In this document: positions 17,854 through 27,025 of the stretch, one piece after another
Numbering within the stretch: the stretch's first letter is position 1
Layout of the letters: each line of letters starts with the position of its first letter
From: Hirschia sp964342355
GTDB lineage: Bacteria > Pseudomonadota > Alphaproteobacteria > Caulobacterales > Hyphomonadaceae
DNA length: 64,000 nucleotides
Reading direction: 5' to 3'
Assembly: GCA_964342355.1 (NCBI GenBank)
Contig: CAYFFG010000012.1
Coordinates: 1-64,000, forward strand
Notes under the pieces: generated by a model
Told to the model about the DNA's origin: nothing
What the model saw: only the letters and a program-made list of their open reading frames with translations
The model's database searches: none
Position numbers and translations under genes: made by a program

Positions 17854-19077
17854 TTACAACTCAACTTCCCGCCAACCTATATCTAAAATAATCAGTATGG
17901 CGATAGCTAATCCGACAACGGCCCACCACCAAACATTCCATAGGCTGAACGAGAAGCTACAGATTGTCAGACAAACAATCCATAGCCCACATGCAGCTGA
18001 AAGTGCGCCGGGACTGCATGACCCGACAGCGCGCGACAATCTACGTCCGACCAACACCAAAGCGAGAGCCACCAAAACAGCGCCCAAATAGCCGCACTCC
18101 GCCCACAGATGTAAGAACATGTTGTGCGCGTGCATAGGAACGATCAACTCGCCTTCCCATCGTCCGGTTGTAAACGTCGCATCGAATGTGCGCAGCGCAT
18201 CTAACCCCCAACCAAACAGCGGTTTTTGAGAAATCTTTGAGATGACTTCGTCCCAAGCCTCAACACGCCACAAAAATGACGGCGCCAATTCGTACTTGCG
18301 ATCGCCCAGAATATGAATGAACACACCACACAGAAGCGGAGCCAACAGAACCAGCAGCGCAGAAAATTGGCTAAGAACAATGAACGTGTTCCGACGGATC
18401 ACATTCGGAATATACAGCGCGACGAAACCTGCGCTCATCGCGACCACGCCTGCCGAGTTCGACAACTTTCCAAGCAGTAGTATGCAACTGATGCAGACGC
18501 TGGCAGCAGCAACATGTCGGAAAATTCCAAGCGTTTTACGCGCTGATTTTAGAAATCCGGCGACAATGATCGCTACGACACATAAAATAACCCCATTCCG
18601 CGCAGCATCCTGATAAGCGGAACCATGATCAGACACATAGCCTTTGAACACCTCATAGATTTCCATCGTGAAGTTAGCGGTCGCAAAATACGCAATGAAT
18701 TGTAGTAAAAAAGCGCCTATAAACAGGTAGGAAATCCAGCGCGCGCGATGGGGTGCAAGCCTGTAGGCTGCCGCTATAGCGAAAGCGGCAAAAAGGGCCA
18801 CCAGACCGATCCGCACGACTGCAGCTTTGACGTTAAATACGCCTTCTGCAACATCAATCTCCATTATCGGCGTTTTATATGGCGACCATAAGGAGGACAC
18901 ACTGGCGAAGACCAGAGCAATCAGCAAAATCGCCATATAGGGGCGGATGGACCATTCCTTTTTTAAGAATACCCCCCACAGCCCGACAACACCAATCAGC
19001 GGAGCAAACCCCAACCCGCCCGCAAAAGCGAGTGGCGTCCACAACACCGCAGTCAATATCCAGGGAATTGCCGCCAT
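17854..19077 (-). CDS. O-antigen ligase family protein
   Basis: A 407-residue polytopic inner-membrane protein with about eleven or twelve hydrophobic segments. The large periplasmic loop ends with the Wzy_C/WaaL signature: FGWGLDALRTF and then HAHNMFLHLWAECG, in which the first His is the conserved ligase residue. It would join a lipid-linked glycan to lipid A core or to another acceptor. The signature does not separate a WaaL ligase from a Wzy polymerase or a protein O-oligosaccharyltransferase. It is cotranscribed with the downstream GT2 gene. Confidence 0.87.
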   Translation of the reverse strand: MAAIPWILTAVLWTPLAFAGGLGFAPLIGVVGLWGVFLKKEWSIRPYMAILLIALVFASVSSLWSPYKTPIMEIDVAEGVFNVKAAVVRIGLVALFAAFAIAAAYRLAPHRARWISYLFIGAFLLQFIAYFATANFTMEIYEVFKGYVSDHGSAYQDAARNGVILCVVAIIVAGFLKSARKTLGIFRHVAAASVCISCILLLGKLSNSAGVVAMSAGFVALYIPNVIRRNTFIVLSQFSALLVLLAPLLCGVFIHILGDRKYELAPSFLWRVEAWDEVISKISQKPLFGWGLDALRTFDATFTTGRWEGELIVPMHAHNMFLHLWAECGYLGAVLVALALVLVGRRLSRAVGSCSPGALSAACGLWIVCLTICSFSFSLWNVWWWAVVGLAIAILIILDIGWREVEL

Positions 19078-19170
19078 ATACTCTACTCAATCCCCCCACA
19101 ACTTGCCACACACATTCAGTGTGCCCCCTTAAATGGCGGAATTATGCCCGTGTTACGATTCAGCAAAAAA

Positions 19171-21138
19171 CTATTTTTGCAGGTCGGGAGCCATTGCTTC
19201 CTGACCTAGTGTCTTACATGCAACATCCAATTCGATAACCTCTGGACGGCCGTTTGGGTTTCCAAAACGACGCAGCGCCAGCTTGCGCTCTTCAGCTTCC
19301 TGCATGCCGACAACAGCGATGACAGGCACTTTCTGGTGAGAGCGCTCGCGAACCTTGTAGTTGATCTTTTCATTACGCAGGTCGAGTTGGACACGAATAC
19401 CCTGAGCCTGAAGCGCTGCTGCAGCTTCTCTGGCGTAGTCATCTGCTTTGCCTGTGATTGTCGCAATGACCACCTGCGTTGGCGCAAGCCACATCGGGAA
19501 TGCCCCAGCATAGTGCTCGATCAGGATACCCATAAACCGCTCGAAAGTTCCAAACACCGCGCGGTGCAGCATGACCGGGCGGTGACGATCGCCATCTTCT
19601 CCGATGTATGAGGCGTCAAGGCGTTCCGGGAGAACATAGTCGAGTTGCAATGTGCCGCACTGCCATGTGCGTCCGATGGCATCGGTCAGGTGGAATTCAA
19701 GCTTAGGACCGTAAAACGCGCCCTCGCCTTCTGCGTATTCAAATTCAGCGCCAGCCTGCTGTAACGCTTCAGCAAGCGCACCCTCGGCACGATCCCAAGT
19801 CGCATCATCACCTGCGCGCATTTCAGGACGTGTCGCCAGCTTATAATCAATTTGTGTGAGGCCAAAATCGTTATAAACGCGCTGGAAAAGCTTGAGGAAA
19901 CGCAGCGTCTCGTCAGTTACCTGGTCATCACGACAGAATATGTGCGCATCATCCTGCGTCATCTGACGCACACGCATAATGCCGTGTAAGGCGCCGTGCG
20001 GCTCGTTGCGGTGACAACATCCAAATTCCGACATACGCAGTGGCAAGTCGCGGTAAGAACGCGTGCCTTGCTTAAAAATCTGAACATGCGCCGGACAGTT
20101 CATCGGCTTGAGCGCCATCAATTCGCCTTCGCCCGATAAGACTGGACCTTCATCCTCTGTGGAGGGGATTTCATCCGGCACAACGAACATGTTTTCGCGG
20201 AATTTCGACCAGTGGCCTGACTTTTCCCAGAAAACAGAATTCAGGAGCTGGGGCGTCTTCACTTCCACATAGCCATCTTCATCCTGACGACGGCGGATAT
20301 AGGCTTCCAATTGGCGCCAGATCATGAAACCGTTTGGGTGCCAGAAGACAGAGCCCTGCGCCTCTGGCTGCAAGTGGAACAGGTCCAGCTGGTTACCGAG
20401 CTTGCGGTGATCGCGCTTTTCAGCTTCATCCAGGCGGACAAGGTAAGCTTTAAGGTCTTTTTCGTTCGCCCATGCTGTTCCGTACATACGGTGCAGCATT
20501 TCGTTGTTGTGGTCTCCGCGCCAGTACGCGCCCGCCAGCTTCATTAGCTTAAACGCTTTTGGCAATTTGCCTGTGGATGGCAAATGCGGCCCCTTACAAA
20601 GGTCAAACCACTCACCCTGACGATAGATAGTGATAACTTCGTCTTCAGGCAGCGCTTCAATCAGTTCAGCTTTGTATTCTTCACCGATCTTGCGGAACAT
20701 TTCGATCGCTTCGTTGCGATCCCAGACTTCGCGGACAATCTCGTGGTTTTCATCCACGATCTTGCTCATTTCCTTTTCGATGGCCGCAAAGTCATCAGTG
20801 GAAAAGCCTTCTTTGCGCGCAAAGTCATAGTAGAAGCCATCATCAATCGCTGGGCCGATTGTGACCTGTGTACCTGGAAACAGGCGCTGAACAGCTTGGG
20901 CAAGAATGTGCGCCGCGTCATGGCGAATAAGCTCAAGACCTTCAGCGTCGTCTTTGCTCAAAAGCGCAAGTTGGGTGTCGCCTTCCAGCGGTCGCTTCAA
21001 ATCCCACAATTGACCGTTAACCTTGGCGACAAGGGATTTTTTCGCCAGCGATTTGGAAATGCCTTCAGCCACATCAAAGGGGGACGAACCGTCCGCTACT
21101 TCGCGTTTCGAACCATCAGGGAGCGTAATCTGGATCAT
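19171..21138 (-). CDS. thrS: Threonyl-tRNA synthetase
   Basis: Charges tRNA-Thr and edits mischarged seryl-tRNA. The 655-residue protein has the N-terminal TGS domain (1-62), the editing domain with HDAAHILAQA and its Cys-containing partner motif, the class II catalytic core (MNCPAHVQIFK, FGCCHRNEPHGALHG), and the anticodon-binding domain starting about LAPTQVVIATI. The open frame extends 25 codons upstream; the start is placed at MIQITLPDGS by family comparison. The 20 bases before it are AT-rich with no Shine-Dalgarno, so initiation may be controlled. Confidence 0.97.
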   Translation of the reverse strand: MIQITLPDGSKREVADGSSPFDVAEGISKSLAKKSLVAKVNGQLWDLKRPLEGDTQLALLSKDDAEGLELIRHDAAHILAQAVQRLFPGTQVTIGPAIDDGFYYDFARKEGFSTDDFAAIEKEMSKIVDENHEIVREVWDRNEAIEMFRKIGEEYKAELIEALPEDEVITIYRQGEWFDLCKGPHLPSTGKLPKAFKLMKLAGAYWRGDHNNEMLHRMYGTAWANEKDLKAYLVRLDEAEKRDHRKLGNQLDLFHLQPEAQGSVFWHPNGFMIWRQLEAYIRRRQDEDGYVEVKTPQLLNSVFWEKSGHWSKFRENMFVVPDEIPSTEDEGPVLSGEGELMALKPMNCPAHVQIFKQGTRSYRDLPLRMSEFGCCHRNEPHGALHGIMRVRQMTQDDAHIFCRDDQVTDETLRFLKLFQRVYNDFGLTQIDYKLATRPEMRAGDDATWDRAEGALAEALQQAGAEFEYAEGEGAFYGPKLEFHLTDAIGRTWQCGTLQLDYVLPERLDASYIGEDGDRHRPVMLHRAVFGTFERFMGILIEHYAGAFPMWLAPTQVVIATITGKADDYAREAAAALQAQGIRVQLDLRNEKINYKVRERSHQKVPVIAVVGMQEAEERKLALRRFGNPNGRPEVIELDVACKTLGQEAMAPDLQK

Positions 21139-21304
21139 GATATTTTTTGTTTCTATTCGTATCGCGCGTGCAGTCCTAGACCAATTTTGATTGGAAGAAA
21201 CCGTTTTTTCCAAAATTGCAGACGAGTGACTTACACCGCATTGTTCTCAGGATTATGACCGGCGCGCTTTGATGTTGGATAAAACGAGGAAAACAGCGCC
21301 GCAA

Positions 21305-21634
21305 CTAGGTTTGAGATTGTGTCGGGCGCTCGCCGGTCTTCCAGTCGCCATATCGCCATGGCGTCCAGGGGCGCGCGCCCTCATTAGTTCGCGTGGGTGT
21401 TGGGTCATAGCCCATCGTGCCGCCCGGACGGCACCGGCAAAAACGCGCTAGGGTCATCCAGCCGCCAGCCCACAGCCCATGGCGGGAGACAGCTTCGGCG
21501 CTGTATTCAGAACAAGTTGGCTGATGGCGACAATGAATTCCGCACGCCTGAAACGCAGGCGACAAAGTCGCCTTGTAGGCTTTCAGCACGGCCCCGGCGA
21601 CGGGTGCGTATCTGAATGGCGCGCGCGCGGACAT
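21305..21634 (-). CDS. yidD: Membrane protein insertion efficiency factor YidD
   Basis: YidD is a small inner-membrane-associated protein that helps YidC insert membrane proteins. The 109-residue protein shows the core YKATLSPAFQACGIHCRHQPTCSEYSAEAV and RCRPGGTMGYDP, with the conserved Cys and HPG-like residues. It is slightly longer than average owing to a C-terminal extension rich in Trp and Thr. In many alphaproteobacteria yidD sits next to thrS, as here, where thrS follows 166 bp downstream. The ATG at 21634 is preferred over the TTG two codons upstream. Confidence 0.92.
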   Translation of the reverse strand: MSARAPFRYAPVAGAVLKAYKATLSPAFQACGIHCRHQPTCSEYSAEAVSRHGLWAGGWMTLARFCRCRPGGTMGYDPTPTRTNEGARPWTPWRYGDWKTGERPTQSQT

Positions 21635-21673
21635 AATCAATTCTGCCTCTTGCTAATCTGACGTCTCCATGAC

Positions 21674-22348
21674 ATGCGCTCGCCCGACATGCAACCTCAT
21701 CTGATATACCAACCGCCAACAGAACCATGGCTGGACGTCATCCATCAGGACGACGAGATATTGGTGTTGAACAAGCCATCAGGCTTGCTGTCCGTTCCGG
21801 GCAAAGCTGACACCCACAAGGATTGCCTAGAGGCCCGCGCTCAGGAAGCCTACCCTGAGGCGCGCACCGTGCATCGGCTGGATATGGCGACGTCTGGTGT
21901 TTGCGTGATGGCGATGAATGCGAAAGCCCACCGCCACCTTGGTTTACAGTTTGAGCGACGCCACACCGAAAAAATCTATGTGGCGCGTGTGGCTGGCATT
22001 CTGCAACAGGATAAGGGCGAAGTTGACGCACCGCTCATCTGTGACTGGCCGAACCGTCCTAAGCAAATGGTGGATTGGGAGAACGGCAAATCAGCTCTCA
22101 CCCGCTGGGAAGTTGCAACACGCGAAGCTGATGCGACGCGAGTAAAGTTGTTTCCTCACACCGGCCGGTCGCATCAATTGCGCGTTCACATGCTACATAT
22201 TGGGCACCCAATCCTGGGTGATGAATTTTACGCACCGCCTGAGTTGCGCGAACAGGCGGACCGCTTACAGCTGCATGCGCTGTCGTTGACCCTGCACCAC
22301 CCTGATGGCGGTGAGAGGGTCACATTCACCGCGCCCTGCCCGTTTTAG
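21674..22348 (+). CDS. rluA: RluA-family 23S rRNA/tRNA pseudouridine synthase
   Basis: Isomerises specific uridines in RNA. This 224-residue protein is the short RluA type without an S4 domain: ILVLNKPSGLLSVPG, the catalytic motif HRLDMATSG (Asp70), the CTERM segment TGRSHQLRVHM and GHPILGDEFY. The pattern matches RluA, which modifies U746 of 23S rRNA and U32 of some tRNAs; the exact target is inferred. ATG at 21689 is an alternative start. It is divergent from yidD and convergent with the thioesterase gene. Confidence 0.9.
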   Translation: MRSPDMQPHLIYQPPTEPWLDVIHQDDEILVLNKPSGLLSVPGKADTHKDCLEARAQEAYPEARTVHRLDMATSGVCVMAMNAKAHRHLGLQFERRHTEKIYVARVAGILQQDKGEVDAPLICDWPNRPKQMVDWENGKSALTRWEVATREADATRVKLFPHTGRSHQLRVHMLHIGHPILGDEFYAPPELREQADRLQLHALSLTLHHPDGGERVTFTAPCPF

Positions 22349-22355
22349 GGCCGGG

Positions 22356-23219
22356 TTAGTCGCGTTTGATACCTGCTGGAGGCTCTCCGCCCGGCCAGAC
22401 ACGCAGAATGCAGGACTGACTGGCTGTGGCCATCAAGGTGCCATCTTCAGCGAACAGGTGTGCGCGGCCATGCACGAAACCATCATGCACCGCATAGATC
22501 TTCAAACAGCACATCACCCACTCGGTTTCAACATCGGTACGGACAATCCTGATTGTGTTATCAAGGCTGTTTGCGCCCGCTTTCATACCAAGCGCCGGAC
22601 CTGAAGCGCCAGGCACATAATCGGCGATGATGCAGAGCATGCTCTGGTCGATCTTTTTGCCGCTACGCGCCCGCGCCCAAAGGGTGATTTCCCCATCAGG
22701 CGAGGCTTCATTCGTGGCGTTGCGCCAGCCCCAGATACCTTTTGCGACACGGGTGTCGAGCTGGGTGTGAAGGTCTTTTGAATTATTGGCGCCGGGAAAC
22801 TCAAGCGGCTTACAATCTTCTGGTTTGGGCACGACCTGCGCGCTGGCCCACTGACCCTCTATCTCCATGCCACGCTCGCCAAGCGCAGCGTTCGTCGTGA
22901 AGATCTCGCGCTCGCCGACGCGCGCAATCACGCGCGCCTGTGTAACGCTTTTGCCAATTTTCGGCGCAATGACTTCGATGTCGACCGCACTGCCAGGCTG
23001 AGCGTAGGATATGTATTGGGTTGTCGCCCACAAAAGCGGCCGTTGCAGCGCCCGCTCCAACGACGCTACCGACGACGCCATGCCAACACCGCCAAACAAA
23101 AACTTGCTGTCAGGCGGTCCCACACAAATGCGCGGTTCGACCTGAAGCTGGAATTTATAGGGCTCGCTTGTCGAATCCAGTGTGAATAATTCAGGTTCGG
23201 CCACCTGTTGTCTCCCCAT
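22356..23219 (-). CDS. Acyl-CoA thioesterase-like double-hotdog protein
   Basis: A 287-residue protein resembling the TesB-like thioesterase family (two fused hotdog domains, split at about residue 140). The N-terminal hotdog has LFGGVGMASSVASLERAL and the segment YISYAQPGSAVDIEV; the C-terminal one contains DNTIRIVRTD and HDGFVHGRAHLF. Members hydrolyse acyl-CoAs; the chain length is unknown. It is followed by an iron-sulfur scaffold gene on the same strand upstream, 47 bp away, without clear functional link. Confidence 0.83.
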   Translation of the reverse strand: MGRQQVAEPELFTLDSTSEPYKFQLQVEPRICVGPPDSKFLFGGVGMASSVASLERALQRPLLWATTQYISYAQPGSAVDIEVIAPKIGKSVTQARVIARVGEREIFTTNAALGERGMEIEGQWASAQVVPKPEDCKPLEFPGANNSKDLHTQLDTRVAKGIWGWRNATNEASPDGEITLWARARSGKKIDQSMLCIIADYVPGASGPALGMKAGANSLDNTIRIVRTDVETEWVMCCLKIYAVHDGFVHGRAHLFAEDGTLMATASQSCILRVWPGGEPPAGIKRD

Positions 23220-23266
23220 GTAACTTACCGGCGGTCTTAGTGTGACTCTTCCGGTGAATATTCTGG

Positions 23267-23707
23267 TTAGTGTTCTGGTCGTTTTAATGCCTGTTCCATC
23301 GCCGTAATAACAGCCTCAAAAGCTAAAAGCGTTGACGTATGGCGCTGAGGGTAGTCCCTAACCCCTTGTAAATGCCGCAATTCCCAAAAATCCCCCTCTG
23401 GCGGTGGTGCGCCCTCTTTCAGCATTGCGCGAAATTCATCACGCACTTTGACGATATCTTCGAGCGATTTTCCAATTGCATGCGCAGAAAGGACAGACGT
23501 TGACGTTTGACCCAGCACGCAGGCCTTGGGATCAAAACCGATTTCCGCAATCCGTCCCGCATCATCAAGTATGACATCGACATCAATGGTCGAGCCACAC
23601 ACGCGCGATACTTTATGCGCTGTGCCGTCCGGGTTGGATAAGCGTTTTACATTCGGAATGTTCGCCGCCAGCTCCAGGACGCGATTATGGTAGATCTCGT
23701 CAAACAT
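23267..23707 (-). CDS. NifU/IscU-like iron-sulfur scaffold protein
   Basis: A 146-residue homologue of the IscU/SufU N-terminal domain, which assembles Fe-S clusters. It starts with the typical DEIYHNRVLELA and has Cys37 in VCGSTIDV and Cys63 in KACVLGQ. The third ligand cysteine, expected near residue 125 in a ...YP.R..C. context, reads YPQRHTST, so it is missing. This family is usually found near thrS, yidD, folE and hisI in alphaproteobacteria, as here. Scaffold activity is therefore likely by family but uncertain by residues. Confidence 0.85.
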   Translation of the reverse strand: MFDEIYHNRVLELAANIPNVKRLSNPDGTAHKVSRVCGSTIDVDVILDDAGRIAEIGFDPKACVLGQTSTSVLSAHAIGKSLEDIVKVRDEFRAMLKEGAPPPEGDFWELRHLQGVRDYPQRHTSTLLAFEAVITAMEQALKRPEH

Positions 23708-23747
23708 TAGAACTTATGTCGGCTGCGCGTGACGGCGCGTCAAGACA

Positions 23748-24353
23748 TTATGCAAGGCCAAACGCCCCTGCCACACGGTCTGCGATCCGAACAAGGACAG
23801 CGCAGCCAGCGCCAAAAGCAATAAAAGACAGTAAAAGAAAAGCGCCATCGCGTGCAGCGATGCCTAGCCCGAACAGCAACACTGCCAGTCCGGGCAATAA
23901 GGGTCCAAATGGCACCAAGCCTAATGGAAATGTCAGCAAAGAGGCCGCCACACAGACCACCGCAGCAATATTGACGAACGGAAAAGCTGTTAGAACAGGC
24001 AAACGCGGCTTGGTCAGCTGGTCAGCGGTATAAGCCCATTTCTTACCGACTTCAGACGCCTGAAGCAGCAGTTTACGGGGAAATTTTGCATCCAGCGCCG
24101 GTTTGGGCACCCATGGGTGGGAGAGTCCCAACACAATCTGAACAGAAAACACCAGCGTCACCAGCGCAACCAGCCAGTTAGCGCCAGGGACAATAGTCAG
24201 CGGAGACACCGCAACGAACCCTAAAAGAAGCAGGACAGGCCCATATGATCTGCGGCCGACAATATCGAGCAGTTCGCGCACCGAAACAGTGTCACCGGAA
24301 GTCCGGTTCACGAGTTCAGCAAGCAATTCCTGGAATGACAGGGCTTTTTGCAT
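23748..24353 (-). CDS. exoD: ExoD-family membrane protein
   Basis: A 201-residue inner-membrane protein of the ExoD family, named for exopolysaccharide synthesis in rhizobia; its biochemical role is unknown. After a short soluble N-terminus (SFQELLAELVNRT) it has about five hydrophobic segments, with YGPVLLLLGFVAVSPLTIVPG as the family hallmark. The start is placed at MQKALSF; an upstream in-frame ATG (24413) adds 20 residues that lack family resemblance. It ends 40 bp from the scaffold gene start and lies just downstream of the lipoprotein hydrolase gene. Confidence 0.88.
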   Translation of the reverse strand: MQKALSFQELLAELVNRTSGDTVSVRELLDIVGRRSYGPVLLLLGFVAVSPLTIVPGANWLVALVTLVFSVQIVLGLSHPWVPKPALDAKFPRKLLLQASEVGKKWAYTADQLTKPRLPVLTAFPFVNIAAVVCVAASLLTFPLGLVPFGPLLPGLAVLLFGLGIAARDGAFLLLSFIAFGAGCAVLVRIADRVAGAFGLA

Positions 24354-24416
24354 GATATTGCCTTTGTTACGCGCGCCAGCCCATGATAACGCACGCGCCT
24401 CATGAAAGTTCACAGA

Positions 24417-25370
24417 CTAATCGAGATCTTTCACACGCGCGAAGAAGGGTTCGACCCGGTCCAGGAAATCAAACTGACGTGTGATCGTGCTGTGTCCTGC
24501 TTTTTTGAACTCGATATAGGTGACATCAAGATCGCGCTTTTTCAACGCTTTGCGCAGGTCACGCGCCAGTTCAACCGGCAGGGTTTTGTCTTTTCTTGCG
24601 CCCAGCACCAGAATTGGCCCAGGGAAAAAGCTCAATGCGCGGGCGTTGTCATAGTCTTTCAAGCTTTCTTTGATGTCGATCTTGATAAAAGACACATACC
24701 AAGGACGCCATTCCTTGGAGACCTCAAACACATTAAGAGCTGTGGCTTCCAATACCATGGCGTCGACTTCCTGCGAGGCTGTCGCCAGTTCGGAGCAGAC
24801 AAAACCGCCTAATGAATGCCCCCAGAAAATGAGCGGTCGACCCTTGGCCACTTCGTCAATGTAACGACCCAGTTCAAGTTGCATTTCCTGCATGTCGCGG
24901 GTGGTCGCCTCACCAGTGGAGTCGCCATAGCCAGGATAATCAAACAGGAAGACATCACCCCATGCCAATTCCTGCTCAGCGCGAAACACGCCACGACGTT
25001 TGCGGTCGGACGTATTGCCAAAACAGTGGACAATAAGCGGACGTTTTTCCTGAGCAGATTGCGTTGTCACAGATTCAATCAGTGACCAGGCAAGCCGGTT
25101 TTCGTTGGGAAGGTCTAAAAATCCATGCGTGATATTGGCTGGCAGGTGAGAAGCAAATCCACGCGCCTCGATGAGGTCCTTTGGCGACGGGTCAAGCAGA
25201 CGCTCTTCGTCATCCAAAGACATAGCCGCAATAGAGGCTGCTTTTTCATCTACCGGTTCGGGCGCAAAAACCGCACTTTCATCGACCTTGATGCTGAGAC
25301 AGCTCGCCAGAACGGTTAGCATGCAACCCAGCACAATTGCGCAGCCGATTTTAGAACGCAGGATCATCAC
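24417..25370 (-). CDS. Alpha/beta hydrolase lipoprotein
   Basis: A 317-residue serine hydrolase with a lipoprotein signal peptide: hydrophobic stretch at residues 9-23 and lipobox LASC (Cys24). The nucleophile elbow is GHSLGG (Ser186); a likely acid is the Asp in GARKDKTLP and the His is in KAGHST. The oxyanion segment IVHCFGNTSDR replaces the usual HG. Substrate unknown; it would act at the periplasmic face of the inner or outer membrane. GGGAGGGAAG precedes the ATG. It lies between cysS and exoD on the same strand. Confidence 0.85.
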   Translation of the reverse strand: MMILRSKIGCAIVLGCMLTVLASCLSIKVDESAVFAPEPVDEKAASIAAMSLDDEERLLDPSPKDLIEARGFASHLPANITHGFLDLPNENRLAWSLIESVTTQSAQEKRPLIVHCFGNTSDRKRRGVFRAEQELAWGDVFLFDYPGYGDSTGEATTRDMQEMQLELGRYIDEVAKGRPLIFWGHSLGGFVCSELATASQEVDAMVLEATALNVFEVSKEWRPWYVSFIKIDIKESLKDYDNARALSFFPGPILVLGARKDKTLPVELARDLRKALKKRDLDVTYIEFKKAGHSTITRQFDFLDRVEPFFARVKDLD

Positions 25371-25410
25371 TTCCCTCCCCTAGAAAGATGGTTACCACTG
25401 ATAAGCGGTT

Positions 25411-26796
25411 TCAAACCCGTCGCCAAGTCGAACCTTGCGGATTGTCCATGATCTCGATGCCGTCCGCAGCCAGCGTGTCGCGAATGCGATCAGCTTCAGC
25501 CCAATCCTTGTTCTTGCGTGCGTCGATGCGCGCCTGGACCAATGCGTCGATGCGTGCAGTGTCATCATCATCGTCGCCCTTTTCCCATTCATCGGGTGTG
25601 AATTGGAGAAGTCCGAGCAGATCGCCTGCGAACAAAAGGTCCGATTTCGCCTGCGCCATGGCCGCATTGTCGCCGGCGTCGGCAGCCTTGTTGGCCTCAC
25701 CAGACAGGCGAGATAGCTCGGCCAGCGCCTGCGGGGAGTTAAGGTCATCCGCCAGCGCTTTTAAAGCGCCTTTGTCTTTGACATAGACAGGCTCTTCATC
25801 CCACACGCGACGCAGCGCACCATAGGCGCGGTCGAGCGTGGTCTTGCTCTGCTCCAACAGGGCCTCCGTCCAATCGAGCGGCTGACGATAATGCGCCGAC
25901 AATAACGCCAGGCGCAGAACTTCACCGGGATGCGTTTTCAGCATTTCGTGAGGGATTTTCACGTTCCCAAGGCTTTTGGACATTTTTTCAGATTCAATGT
26001 CGAGGAAACCGTTGTGCATCCAATAGCGCGCCAATGGTTCGCCATGCGCGCATTCAGACTGGGCGATTTCATTTTCATGGTGGGGGAATTGCAGATCGTG
26101 CCCGCCGCCATGAATGTCGATTGTCTTGCCCAGAACCGCTTCGATCATGGCAGAACATTCAATATGCCAGCCGGGACGCCCTTTGCCCCATGGACTGTCG
26201 AACTGCGCATCTTCCGGCTCATCCGGCTTTGCTTTTTTCCAGAGTGTAAAATCCGCCGGATCGCGCTTGCCTTCGGCCACGTCCACGCGCGCACCAGCAA
26301 TCATATCGTCGCGATTGCGCTTGGAAAGTTTCCCATAGTCATCCATCTGCGCGACAGAAAAGAGCAGACTGTCGTCCGTCTCATACGCATAGCCCTTGCG
26401 CTGGAGCTTTTCCATCATGGCGATCATCTGCGGAATGTGCGCGATCGCAGTCGGACGGATTGTAGGCTCCAGGATGTTTAGCGCCGCAGAGTCTTCTTTA
26501 TAGGCGGCAGAAAACTTTTTCGTGATCGCCGACATAGGTTCGCCGGTGTCTTTAGACGCTTTGATGATCTTATCATCGACATCGGTGAAGTTGGTCGCAT
26601 AAACCACATTGTCCTCGCCATAGACATGACGCAGCAACCGAAAGAGGACATCAAAAGCCACAGCCGGACGAAAATTTCCAATGTGCGCATAGGAGTACAC
26701 AGTCGGACCACACACATACATTGTGACCCGGTTTGGATCTTCCGGTTCAAAAACCTCTTTTTTTCGACTGAGTGTATTGGTCAGTTTGATCTGCAC
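25411..26796 (-). CDS. cysS: Cysteinyl-tRNA synthetase
   Basis: A class I aminoacyl-tRNA synthetase that charges tRNA-Cys. It shows the zinc/substrate Cys29 in YVCGPTVY, HIGN (38-41), the zinc-site WHIECSAM and GGHDLQFPHHENE, and KMSKS followed by LGN. It is 461 residues, full length, with the C-terminal tRNA-binding helices present. It is divergent from folE, sharing a 229-bp control region. Confidence 0.97.
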   Translation of the reverse strand: MQIKLTNTLSRKKEVFEPEDPNRVTMYVCGPTVYSYAHIGNFRPAVAFDVLFRLLRHVYGEDNVVYATNFTDVDDKIIKASKDTGEPMSAITKKFSAAYKEDSAALNILEPTIRPTAIAHIPQMIAMMEKLQRKGYAYETDDSLLFSVAQMDDYGKLSKRNRDDMIAGARVDVAEGKRDPADFTLWKKAKPDEPEDAQFDSPWGKGRPGWHIECSAMIEAVLGKTIDIHGGGHDLQFPHHENEIAQSECAHGEPLARYWMHNGFLDIESEKMSKSLGNVKIPHEMLKTHPGEVLRLALLSAHYRQPLDWTEALLEQSKTTLDRAYGALRRVWDEEPVYVKDKGALKALADDLNSPQALAELSRLSGEANKAADAGDNAAMAQAKSDLLFAGDLLGLLQFTPDEWEKGDDDDDTARIDALVQARIDARKNKDWAEADRIRDTLAADGIEIMDNPQGSTWRRV

Positions 26797-26859
26797 GAAG
26801 ACTTCATCCGTATTAGTTCTTAGCGGGTTGAGGCGTGTCTATCCAACGCCTCAACGTGT

Positions 26860-26887
26860 TTGACAATCATAGATTGGATACTATTTG
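26860..26887 (+). promoter_or_regulatory. Possible folE promoter
   Basis: A perfect TTGACA (26860-26865) is followed after 16 bases by TATTTG (26882-26887), a poor -10. It lies about 138 bases before the folE start, in the cysS-folE divergent region. The 5' leader it implies has no structure I recognise. Confidence 0.25.
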
Positions 26888-27025
26888 TACATCTAACCCT
26901 GAGGGTAGTAACTCGGGCGGGCGTTAAGTCCGGGCTTTTTAAGGTCGATGCAAGACGCCTGATACGTCCTGTCCGACAGCCCCGGCTCGACCCTCGTCCC
27001 TCAGACAAAGAAAGGTCCACCACAT

